In this document: positions 33,784 through 43,280 of the stretch, piece by piece
Layout of the letters: every line of letters starts with the position of its first letter
Position numbering within the stretch: position 1 is the stretch's first letter
NCBI GenBank assembly: GCA_949361645.1
Contig: OX442427.1
Coordinates: forward strand, 7,760,534-7,824,533
Direction: 5' to 3'
DNA: 64,000 nt
Source of the DNA: Spongilla lacustris
Lineage: Eukaryota > Porifera > Demospongiae > Spongillida > Spongillidae
Program-made: the position numbers and the translations under genes
The notes under the pieces: generated by a model
The model's input: the letters and a program-made list of their open reading frames with translations, nothing else
Database searches by the model: none
What the model was told of the DNA's origin: nothing

Positions 33784-35999
33784 ATGCCTGAGACCGCCAC
33801 CATAAAGGAACACGCGCAACGATGGTACTTGGGAGGTTTGGCATCTACGTGCGCAACAGTTGTCACCCACCCCCTTGACCTTCTGAAAGTGAGCGCGAGG
33901 AATGGGAAATTATGTGCAATGCTATCACAGTGGAATTATGTATTTATTTACTTATTTTAAATCGCTACAATCTTTTTAATTTGCAGGTCCACCTCCAGAC
34001 CCAGCAGCAGGTACAGAAGGGGCTCATAGGCATGACTGTGCAGGTTCTAAAGAACCACGGCATTCTGGCTTTGTACAACGGGCTATCTGCGTCTTTGTGT
34101 AGACAGGTAACACAACAGTAGTAAACTTTTACCGCCACCTTTGAACCTTTTTTTTATCCACCTTTGAACTTTGTCGCATCCCAACTAAGATGACGTATTC
34201 CACCACGCGATTTGGAGTATACGAAGTCCTGAAGGGCAAACTTCTACCCTCAGATGGAGGTACACTTAGCATTGCACAGTCGCAGGACGCTGTAACTGTT
34301 CGCATTTACAGGCGGGCTCCCATTTTATCAGAAGACCCTACTGGGAGCAACTGGAGGTTACTAGTACTATGGACTCCAGCTGTACATGGTTCCCACACAT
34401 TGAATTTTTTTAAATAGGTTTCCTTGGTGTGTTCGTTGGGAATCCATTTGATGTCGTCAACATAAGGTGAATACCTGAAGTCCCCCACACCACACATACA
34501 CATCTCCCCCCTCCCCCATCACATCTTTAATTACCTACCTCCCACACCCCTTTAGGATGCAGAACGATGTTAAGCTACCTCTCCAAGAGAGAAGAAAGTG
34601 AGTGCCATACCTCCACATTGAAATTACGGATTGCACTTCCCACGCTGCCTTTATGCTGCACCCTCCCACATGCAATCCATTACTTACCATACATGCCTTC
34701 CCTTATCACCCTCCCACCTTCACCTATCACCTTCCACATTCCAATACCTCCAATCTAAGTTACAAACATGTTTTTAATGGTCTGAAGAGAATCACCATTG
34801 AAGGTAGGCCAACCATGCCACCACTGCAAATACCACCACCACCACCACCACCACCACCACCACCACCACCACCACCACCACCACTACCACTACCACAGAG
34901 GGGGTGATCACACTTTGGAAGGGGACCTCTCTGAATGCTGCCAGAGGAGTACTGATGACAGTTGGGCAGGTGCGTGCGTGCCACTCCAATACCACACCAT
35001 CTTCCTTGCTTAGAGTATGTGTTTGCATACATTTAGATAGCATTCTATGAACAAATAAAACAGTGGTTGCTGCAGACTTCGTAAGTTGTGTATAAAGTTG
35101 TGTGTGTGTGCACACATGTGTCACTAAGGTGTGTAAATTTGTCAACACATTTGTGTGACCCATGTGAAAGTGATATATTTTTTTTACAAGAAAATTGCTT
35201 TTTGCTGTTATAGGTATTTCAAAGACAACATGGCAACACACTTCACAGCAAGTTTAGGCGCAGTGAGTTTATATGGCCTCAGCACATTATTGCATGTTTG
35301 GGTTACTTATAAATTTTAATTTAGGGTACCATAGCAACAGCAATGACCCAGCCAGTGGATGTGATGAAGACAAGAATGATGAACGCAAAGCCAGGAGAAT
35401 TTAAGGTACAATTTGAAGTCATGCTGCTGCATGGCCTTAGTAGGTCTGACATACTTCTCTCCTCTGCAGACCATAATGCACTGTTTCTGGTATACAGCGA
35501 AGACAGGGCCACTAGGGTTCTTTAAGGTATATGGGGGCCACTAGGGTTCTTTAAGGTATATGGGGGCACACTAGGGTTCTTTAAGGTATATGGGGGCACA
35601 CTAGAGTTCTTTAAGGTATATGGGGGCCACTAGAGTTCTTTAAGGTATATGGGGGCCCACTAGGGTTCTTTAAGGTATATGGGGGGGCCCACTAGGGTTC
35701 TTTAAGGTATATGGGGGCCCACTAGGGTTCTTTAAGGTATAAGGGGGCCCACTAGAGTTCTTTAAGGTATATGGGGGCACACTAGGGTTCTTCTTTAAGA
35801 TATAGGGGCCTCTACTGTCATGTTGAATGCATAACGAAATTTAATATTTTATTTTGCATTTCTGTCATACTTGTGTACACGTGTAACCAACCTTCATCTT
35901 CAGGGATTTCTGCCAGCATTTGTTCGACTTGGACCACACACCATTTTGACTTTCATGTTTCTGGAACAGTTAAGAAAGCTACTGCCTGCTGATGATTAA
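33784..35999 (+). CDS. SLC25A10: Mitochondrial dicarboxylate carrier SLC25A10
   Basis: SLC25A10 exchanges malate or succinate for phosphate or sulfur oxyanions across the inner membrane. Thirteen exons: 33784-33888, 33987-34106, 34190-34259, 34312-34356, 34418-34466, 34556-34597, 34760-34803, 34899-34969, 35037-35080, 35214-35262, 35325-35405, 35470-35526, 35904-35999. They total 873 nt, 290 residues (human 287). The three carrier motifs are THPLDLLKVHLQT, GNPFDVVNIRMQ and TQPVDVMKTRMMN. Other landmarks are GLSASLCRQMTYS, QNDVKLPLQERRNY and RLGPHTILTFMFLEQLRKL. Exons are very short, down to 42 nt. Intron 12 contains a minisatellite made of copies of the exon 12 end and donor. Its stop lies 103 bp from the ANKRD40 stop on the other strand. 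Confidence 0.95.
34831..34893. repeat. (CCA)n trinucleotide repeat
   Basis: About 20 units ending in ccacag, the 3' splice site of the SLC25A10 exon at 34899. Confidence 0.95.
35505..35812. repeat. ~30-bp minisatellite copying SLC25A10 exon 12 end and donor
   Basis: Unit actagggttctttaaggtat plus atgggggcc, about ten copies. The first copy is the real exon end (ttctttaag) and donor (gtatat). Confidence 0.95.
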
Positions 36000-36102
36000 C
36001 ACTTTCTTTTTAAAGCAGATGGTATACGAAGAAAAAGTTTGTATATTTTGTGTGTATGTGGGTGTTGTCAGGTCTACACATGGAACTGTTCAACGACCTT
36101 TG

Positions 36103-36965
36103 CTACGATGTTAGCGCGCTGTTAGTAGTCGTTAAGACTAGCTCTAATCGTTCATCACCTGTTAGGCGCGCCACATCTGCGTCCTTTCTGACCAGAACGT
36201 CAGGAAGCTTGCGTATTTTGGCTACGTCGGACGCTTTTACCTCCAGTTCTTCGCAACATGCTTCTAGGAGAGCCTGGAATGACATACTCGACACCGGCAC
36301 TTCCACGAAGTCCATTTCTTTACTCCCTGCCACCCGTACCTTTACCGCCATAGATACGACAGCGGGTGGGGACGCTGGAGCTACGTTGCACGTCGCTGGA
36401 TATGCCAAGGCAGCATCTTTGGGCAAAAGAGAAGGTGAACAGTGTGTCCGTTCCTGAACGTCACTGCTGCAGCGCCGAATCTGAGATGCGACGTCCACGT
36501 ACGGAAACGGAGGGCTCTGCAGATAATTTGGGATTATTGGCAACTGTGCACTCACTGGTGCTGTCAAGCTCTCCTGGTCAGCGACTAGACACGTGAGGTC
36601 ACGGTTTATTACACAGAGAGCGAAGGATGTACTTAACAATGCGTACACTACCTTTGAGAAGTTTCGCGATCTCTGGGTCTCCGGTCAGATTAACTGCCTT
36701 CTCTCCGTTACGAGTTGCGATGTTCACATCAGCTCCACTCTGCAGCAGGAAGGTGATGATGTCTTTGTGACCTCTTTTGCACGCCCAGTGCAAGGCGGTC
36801 CTGTGGTTGGTTGGTCGCGGCATTCGCCTGACGCGAGAGTAACCTTTTAAGCACTCACCAGCCGTTCACACTGTTCTGGGAGTTAACATTCGCTCCGCTC
36901 TGCAGTACCTTGTTTACGCCATCTAAATTACCTACACATGCCGCTTCTCTCAAAATCTCCTCCAT
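36103..36965 (-). CDS. ANKRD40: ANKRD40: ankyrin repeats plus conserved C-terminal domain
   Basis: Three exons, 36859-36965, 36652-36800 and 36103-36584, total 738 nt, 245 residues (human about 368). Residues 4-85 form ankyrin repeats that match ANKRD40: NVNSQNSVNGWTALHWACKR and FLLQSGADVN. A conserved linker follows, LPIIPNYLQSPPFPYVDV, then the C-terminal domain at 164-240: VKVRVAGSKEMDFVEVPV, LEACCEELEV and KIRKLPDVLVRKDADVARL. The molecular role of the family is poorly known. The last intron is phase 1 and the entire C-terminal domain sits in the last exon. The same domain and intron phase recur in the head-to-head neighbour at 37145. Confidence 0.93.
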
Positions 36966-37144
36966 AACTCCATTTATCGACAATGGATCTATTTATGCGT
37001 TTTAGAGAATAACGTTTTAGTAGTTTGATTCTTAATCACGTTACGGTATCATTTTATTGAGTTGTGTAGTCATTTGTGGTGACCCAGTTTCACCTCTGCA
37101 TGCGTAGACAAATCACCGATCGATCAGAGACTTAAACGCGAAGC
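36966..37144. promoter_or_regulatory. Bidirectional promoter, ANKRD40 / homeodomain gene
   Basis: 179 bp lie between start codons on opposite strands. Inferred from geometry; no core elements identified. Confidence 0.6.
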
Positions 37145-38721
37145 ATGGAAAGTAGCGAAGCCGACGTGGACGTGGAGATTGACGACGACGGAGCGCAGCA
37201 AGGTGAAGCTCAGCTTTCGGGAGGAGACCGCCAATCGCAACTTGCCGCCGGATCCTCTGGCTCGGGAAGAGGAAAGCGCACGCTTATAGGTTTCGCGCAG
37301 CGTTCCATCCTGGAGGAATTCTATCGAAGCGGGATGAATAGCGCCTCCATGCAGTTTCAGCACATGCACCAGGCAGCCTGTGACAAGACCGGACTCGACT
37401 TAAACGTGGTAAAGGTACTGGGCGCACAACATGGAATGAAGCCATACATACTTTTTTTTTTCTTTTTTTTTTTTTTGAATCACTCGAGAAGCCATATATG
37501 GTGGTTTGCTTCGCGTGGTGCTAGTTAGCGTTAGGACCACAAACACAAAGTATTTAGAACTCATTTTAACTTGTTTTTTTTTTTTCTTTTTTTTTTGTCT
37601 TACCTCCCCCCCCCCCCCCTTCCCTTCCGTCGCTTCCCTGCTCTCCGTATGTGCGCGCCTGTGTGTGATTACCGCGATGCAGAATTGGATTCGGAATCGA
37701 CGGAGGCCGACTAATCCCAACGAGGCCCACGCGTCGATGCATCGCGAGCAGCCGCAACAGCAGCAGCAACAGCAGCAGCAGCTGCAGCAGCACCCCATCA
37801 CCCCGCCGCACAGCGTGGCCCTTCTGGGGACACCCATGACCTTCACGCGCGTACCGCCGGACGGCAAGAGGATACGCCTTGACCCAAGTACGTTGGTTTC
37901 AATGTGCCGTGCAAAGGGAGGTGCCGCAGTGCGTTCTGTGTATCAGTTCACCCCCATTGTCTTAGTTATGACTGGCAGGGTGCAGCATACACATATGCTG
38001 ACATTCAATTGTATTGGTTGGGATGCTTTAAGGCGACCTTACATCGATTAGTTTAATTTGTACAAACAATTTAGCCATGTTTATAATAATCCCTATGGTT
38101 TGTGGTGGTTGATAATCCCAGGGGTGGTCAGGTTTTGTGCTTGATTCAAAAGCTATCAATTTTTTTTAATTTTTAAAAATATGTTTATTTAATTACATCT
38201 CCCCCCCCCCCCCCCCTCTCCTGCCTCCAGTCCCCATGCCATCCCTAATGGCCCAGTCAGCCGCTTCACAGGTATCGCCCAGCCCCTGCACCAACAACGG
38301 GGGAGGACCCATGCTTGTTAAGCTTCGCGTGGCAGACAGTGGAGAGTGTGACTTTGTGGAGGTGGAGGTGGAATACCCCTCCTACCAGAGCCTCCTTAGG
38401 GCGTGCTGCGAGGAGCTGGAGGTGCAACCCTCTGACGTCGTCAAGATACGGAAGCTGCCCAACATCTGGGTGCGGAAGGACAGGGACGTCCAGAGGATGA
38501 AGGACGGTCAGGAGCTGGAGGTGGTCCTCACTTCCCACGCTCAGCCCCTCACCTCGGTCCTGACGGTTAACCCCTTCCCCTCAAGCAACAGCCTCTCTCT
38601 TATGACTGTCAGCTGTGAACCTACAGTTGGCAGTAGGACGGATCTGGAACACGGGAACGGCATTCCGCTCTCGATGTCCGAGATGCCTTGTCACTCATCA
38701 GCATCCCAACAGTCTCACTAA
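37145..38721 (+). CDS. Atypical homeodomain protein fused to an ANKRD40-type C-terminal domain
   Basis: Three exons, 37145-37414, 37683-37887 and 38231-38721, give 966 nt, 321 residues. Residues 1-40 are acidic and low-complexity. Residues about 42-101 look like a homeodomain: basic GRGKR arm, helix 1 with SILEEFY, and recognition helix VVKNWIRNRRRP. That helix has Trp48, Asn51 and Arg53 equivalents but Ile at position 49 and Arg at 50. The spacing between helix 1 and the Trp is about four residues longer than usual, reminiscent of the TALE class. A Gln-rich stretch follows (113-126). Residues 186-261 match the ANKRD40 C-terminal domain: VKLRVADSGECDFVEVEV, LRACCEELEV and KIRKLPNIWVRKDRDV. 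A nuclear DNA-binding role is inferred. I know of no characterised protein with this domain pair. Confidence 0.85.
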
Positions 38722-40081
38722 AAAGCAAAATTCAACTCCCTAAGTTATGCTAGAACAGTTCTCATGTTCCCGTCTTTGCCCTCCCCCTCCCCTCCCCTTT
38801 CACAGTTCTTTTTGTAATTTTGCCAGCATGCACACGCGTGCATATTTTTTTCATTCATACAGAGATTCAAATGTACATCAAAACCATAAAATGTGATTAT
38901 TTTATTTTCAAACAAAGTGTGCTGCAAAGCGTGCATACGTTGCACGACATCGCCTTGTACTGGCTATTGCGCAACTTGCACGTCTCTAGACAACAGCTCT
39001 CATTTCTCAATTCTTTTAATCTTATTTCTGGAAGAGAGACACAACAGTTGATGGTTTAGCGAAAGGAGTTAGATAAAGGCATTGAACTGTGCGAGTCTAC
39101 TGCTAAGCTTATTACAATCATTACTGAATAACCCAGCTACAATAGCATTCCTCGTACGTTGTTTCGTGGCAGCTACGGTGCAAAACACAGTCAAAATGCA
39201 ACCCTCTGACGCTCTGGTAGCCACCTGTGCACAAAGAACTTTGCTTCAGAGCACATTTTCTGCTAGTGAACAAAAGGACCGTCCACAGTCAGCACGAAGG
39301 ATGTCTCATTGACAGCAACACAGAGACCTCTTAATTAGTTTTAACCCTCTCCCCATTCTCCCATCTTTGTTTCAGAATCACCAATGCTGTAGTTATTACC
39401 AGTACTCATTCCTTTTGTTGTCTGAGACAGGCAGGTGTGATCACAATCCGTTATTGTTGTTCACAAGCTGCTTCAGTTTTGATTAGTTTCAGAGAAACCA
39501 GTGGTTGGCTCTAGGCTCCTCCAGGGAAATGACCTTTACACAAGGTGCAACAAAAAACTGTAAACAGACCAAAAGTAAACAAACACGTGTGCCATTGGAC
39601 ACCTTGGCTCAACGTGCAAACACAGCTTGTATTTTGTCAACCTGATGATGCCATGACTGTCGCATTAAGTATTTGCATACAGAGAGGCTTATTGCATACA
39701 TGTAGACTGCTTGTAAAATTTATTTCCCAACAACATGTAATTAGCACCACACTCTGTACATGTCGTAAAAAAAGAAACTAAGCTGTAGTATAATGACAAT
39801 AAGTAGAACAAACACACCTGCTTTTACGCACATGACCACAAACAAGCTTCACTGCTTTTATTTTTAAAAATATAAAGAATGAAGATGGTGTCGGTCAGCC
39901 AATTGTATTCAATGTATACAAGCAAGCTTTTATCAACTAAATGTGGTAATTATTGCAGTCAGCAAGGCTGCAACACCTCCCACACAAAACCCATTCTCTT
40001 TAGTATGAAATAACTATCTCTCACATAACATATACAAGTGGCTGTCAATTTTCCTTGTGCAAGTAAACCAGTTATGGAAGA
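38722..40081. other. 3' UTRs and intergenic between homeodomain gene and RSL1D1
   Basis: No exon-like conservation seen. The minus-strand AATAAA at 39857-39862 (plus tttatt), 220 bp past the RSL1D1 stop, is a plausible RSL1D1 poly(A) signal. Confidence 0.5.
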
Positions 40082-41466
40082 TCACATTGACTTCCTGGCA
40101 TGTTTGCTTTGGCTACGGACACTTTTCAGAACAGTACTTCCTTTGACCTTCTTGGCTGAATATTTGCTTTTTGGAGTTTTACTCTTCTTAGTCAAACACG
40201 CCTTTTCGGGAGTCTTCACTCCTGCATCATGTGACAAGGGTGTGACAGGATTGATATTGCTGACCCAACATGCTTCCATATCACAGGCTTGATCAGTTTC
40301 TTCGACAACCTCCAGCTTTACTCTTTTGGCCTTGGATGTCTCTCCTGGCTCGGACAAAACTGTAGCTGGTTTTGGAAGTGAGTTGAATATGGGCAATGCT
40401 ATAGAGTCCGCTGTCTTGATGTTAATAGACTGAATACTAGCAAGTCCACGAGAGAGCTTGTTTGAAATTGTCTTCGCGCACTGCAGTATGTTTCCAACAA
40501 CAGCATCAGTAGGGAAGCCAACTCTTGCAACAGGCACAGCCCTGAAAATCATTGAGCATGGTAACATGCACGCATCCCTCAACCTTTACCATACTCACAT
40601 ACAAGAACCATGTCCAACATGCAGATAGGTGGAGTTGATGGCTCTTTGTATCTCTCCTGCTAGGTCCACTTTTCTCATGTCAACTGCAAATGGAAATCTA
40701 AGCAAAACAGAGCATATTATTACTCCTGGGTGTTGCATCATGCTTTAATAAACCACACTTCTTTTTTTCAAAGAACTTCTTCCCGAGTAAAGTTGACAGT
40801 CGCCCGTAAACCCTCTTGTCACACAAGAACAAGTCGTACGATGCACTAAGCTTTCGCTTAGCTTCAAATGACTTGTAGTCAGTTCCAAGTTTCTCCACAG
40901 AAATAACCTAGACATAAGGTGTTTAAAAAAATCACAATATTCAACATAAAAAAATAAAATAAAAACTCAGTCCAGTTGACATCTTGGCACAGCATTCCAG
41001 TGCCCCATGGCTCAACCAACTAACATCCATTCTAACGTCTGCATAATTTGGTCACCTTGGTGATGCCAGTAACTGATTTCGCTTCAAGGCGCTGCTTTAC
41101 CGCTCGTTTGTCATCTTTCGTAATTAGACACGTGGTGTATTCGTCATGAGGGTACAGAGAGTGTAGTAGTTGGCTACAAAAATCGTGGTGAGAGTATACA
41201 TGTAAGGAAGTTTGCGCACGTGCTCATCTCACACACATTTGAACGGGCCTCATTTTTTTCTGGGGAATCGCCTTCACGGCGATGATGATTGAAATGAGCG
41301 GGTTGTCATCAACCAGTTTGCGCTTGCGCTGCGCCGTTACGGTGGCGTGGTATTTTTGCAATGCCTGGACAGCCTTTGTTACCTGATCGTGTACAAGGTA
41401 CGTAATGCACCTATTCAGACTTCCACTTACCAAGCCTTCATCCAAAGTGCCTGTTGAATTCGGCAT
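40082..41466 (-). CDS. RSL1D1: Ribosomal L1 domain-containing protein 1
   Basis: RSL1D1 (cellular senescence-inhibited gene protein; yeast Cic1/Utp30 relatives) is a nucleolar ribosome-biogenesis factor with an L1-like RNA-binding fold. Six exons, 5' to 3': 41431-41466, 41237-41382, 41056-41173, 40759-40907, 40599-40697, 40082-40541. They total 1008 nt, 335 residues. Landmarks: TKAVQALQKYH, CLITKDDKRAVKQRLEAK, DYKSFEAKRKLSASYDLFL, LSTLLGKKFFEKKK, FPFAVDM and IKTADSIALPIFNSLP. A Lys- and Ser-rich tail follows (about 265-335, ending SKHARKSM), typical of nucleolar proteins; it is shorter than the human tail. Two decayed partial copies follow upstream. Confidence 0.93.
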
Positions 41467-41574
41467 GTCTTTGAGCGTGCCACGTGCGTAAATGGAATAA
41501 CAACGTATATTAGAATAGTTATTATTTATAACCACTCAAATGTGACTATATACTAGTAGACCGGCGTTGGCAGA

Positions 41575-42600
41575 ACTATTAATAATAGTTCTTGGTGCGC
41601 ATTGAGTTCACTGCCTTACACAACATAAGACGGTAAGTAATTTCGCATATTGACACCGTATTAGCACCAATGGGCAAGCCAAAACTCTTACAACATATAC
41701 AGCCCTGCCAAATCACTAAGCAGCACGGTAACACACACACATCCCCCACCCTCACATGCAAGAACCATGTCCAATATGCAGATACGTGGAACTAGTAGAC
41801 GCTCTTCTGATTTCTCCACACAGATCCAATGTCAACAGCAGATGCAATATATTACCACTGATGGTACTTAAGATGTTAGACCACACTTTTTTTTAGTCCC
41901 TCCACAGACATAAAAAATAAAATAATAATCGTAATCCATTCACCACACAAAAAGCACTCAGATCCAGTTGACATCTTGGCTCAAGAACTAATACCTGTGG
42001 GAGGAGGGAGGGGAAGTCAGTAACCCCTTCATAAGGTATGGGGTGAACACGCCTATATAAGGTATACATAACATTTGTTGGTAATCTTTGTTAGTTCATA
42101 TTATCATTTCACACAGAAGATATTCACCTTCAGCAAAAACTTTCACCCCCCTCTGGATCAGCACCTGCACTCGTTCTAACGTCTGCAAATTTGGTCACCT
42201 TGGTGATGCCAGTAACTGATTTCGCTTCAAGACACAGTTATACCGCTCGTTTGTCATTCTTCGTAATTAGACACGTCGTCATGAGGGTACAGAGAGTGTA
42301 GTAGTTGGCTACAAAAATCGTGGTGAGAGTATACATGTAAGGAAGTTTGCGCACGTGCTCATCCCACACTTTTGAACGAGCCTCTTTTTTTTTCTTCTAG
42401 GGAATCGCCTTCTTGGCTATGATGATAGAAACCGATGGGTCTTCACCAAACAGTTTCCACTTGCGTTCACTGTTCTGGACAGCCTGTGTTACCTGATCAT
42501 GAGGTACATAATGCATCTATCCAGGCACCTCCATTTACCAAGGCCTTCTTTTGAACACAGCGTATCTTTGAGTGTTATAAAATGCCACTTGTGCAAATGG
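41575..42600 (-). pseudogene. RSL1D1 relic copy A (exons 5, 3, 2, 1 and promoter fragments)
   Basis: Colinear, diverged copies of RSL1D1 segments occur here: exon 5 and its flanks near 41650-41840, exon 3 near 42190-42312, exon 2 near 42360-42500, and exon 1 plus upstream sequence near 42505-42620. The exon 4 equivalent is mostly missing. Single-base gaps and substitutions break the frames; for example the exon 3 copy lacks bases in the segment matching attagacacgtggtgtattc. A stretch of over 60 bp around ggctacaaaaatcgtggtga is nearly identical to the parent, so the duplication is fairly recent or gene-converted. Confidence 0.8.
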
Positions 42601-42839
42601 AATAAGATTGCCTCAATCCTGTTACCAATATTGACTCTTTTGGACTTGGGTGTTACAACTATTTCAAATAAAAATGGAACTTTACAAGGCAGTTGACTTA
42701 TACCACATCTACCAGTAGTGGGCAAATAAGTGGTTGTTTGTTACCTACAAGGAATAACACCCATACTCAACACAAAGGCCAGTGTCATTTGAGCACCATA
42801 CAACACCCCCTCCCAGTGTCGCTTAACACCCTCAGTCAA

Positions 42840-43215
42840 TGACATCCATAAGAATGCATTGGTCACCTTGGTGATACTCCTAGAGCTTCTTTACTGGACT
42901 CTTAGTACTTACATGATTTGTCAGTGTCTCACCAGGGGATGTGGCTGCAGATTCACCAAGTTTGCATTGGTCACCTTGGGACTACCTATAACTGCTTTCG
43001 CTTCTAGACTGCCCCTTTTGTCATCCGTTTCGTCATGAGGCTGAATCAAATATGGTCGAGTTTGTGCACGTGCTAATCTTCCCCCCCCCCCCCCCCCCCC
43101 CCCCCCCCTAGTATCACCTTCACAACGACGATGATCAGAAATGAACGAGTTGGTGGCGTATTAGTACTTTTGCAATGCCATGGATTTACGTCATGTGCGT
43201 AAATAGAGAACAATA
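42840..43215 (-). pseudogene. RSL1D1 relic copy B (exons 3, 2 and promoter fragments)
   Basis: A shorter, more decayed copy. Exon 3-like sequence lies at 42968-43050 (aactgctttcgcttctagac), exon 2-like at 43110-43185 and the promoter-like end at 43190-43215 (catgtgcgtaaatagagaac). A 28-base C run (43080-43107) interrupts it. It abuts the HID1 start region. Confidence 0.65.
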
Positions 43216-43280
43216 ACCCCGGGTTAATTTACAATAGTTATTATTTTAAAAACAAAAATAAAAACAAGTGAATATATGTT

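Noticed and set aside
36050..36457. Plus-strand 135-codon frame opposite ANKRD40
   Set aside because: It is the antisense shadow of the conserved ANKRD40 last exon.
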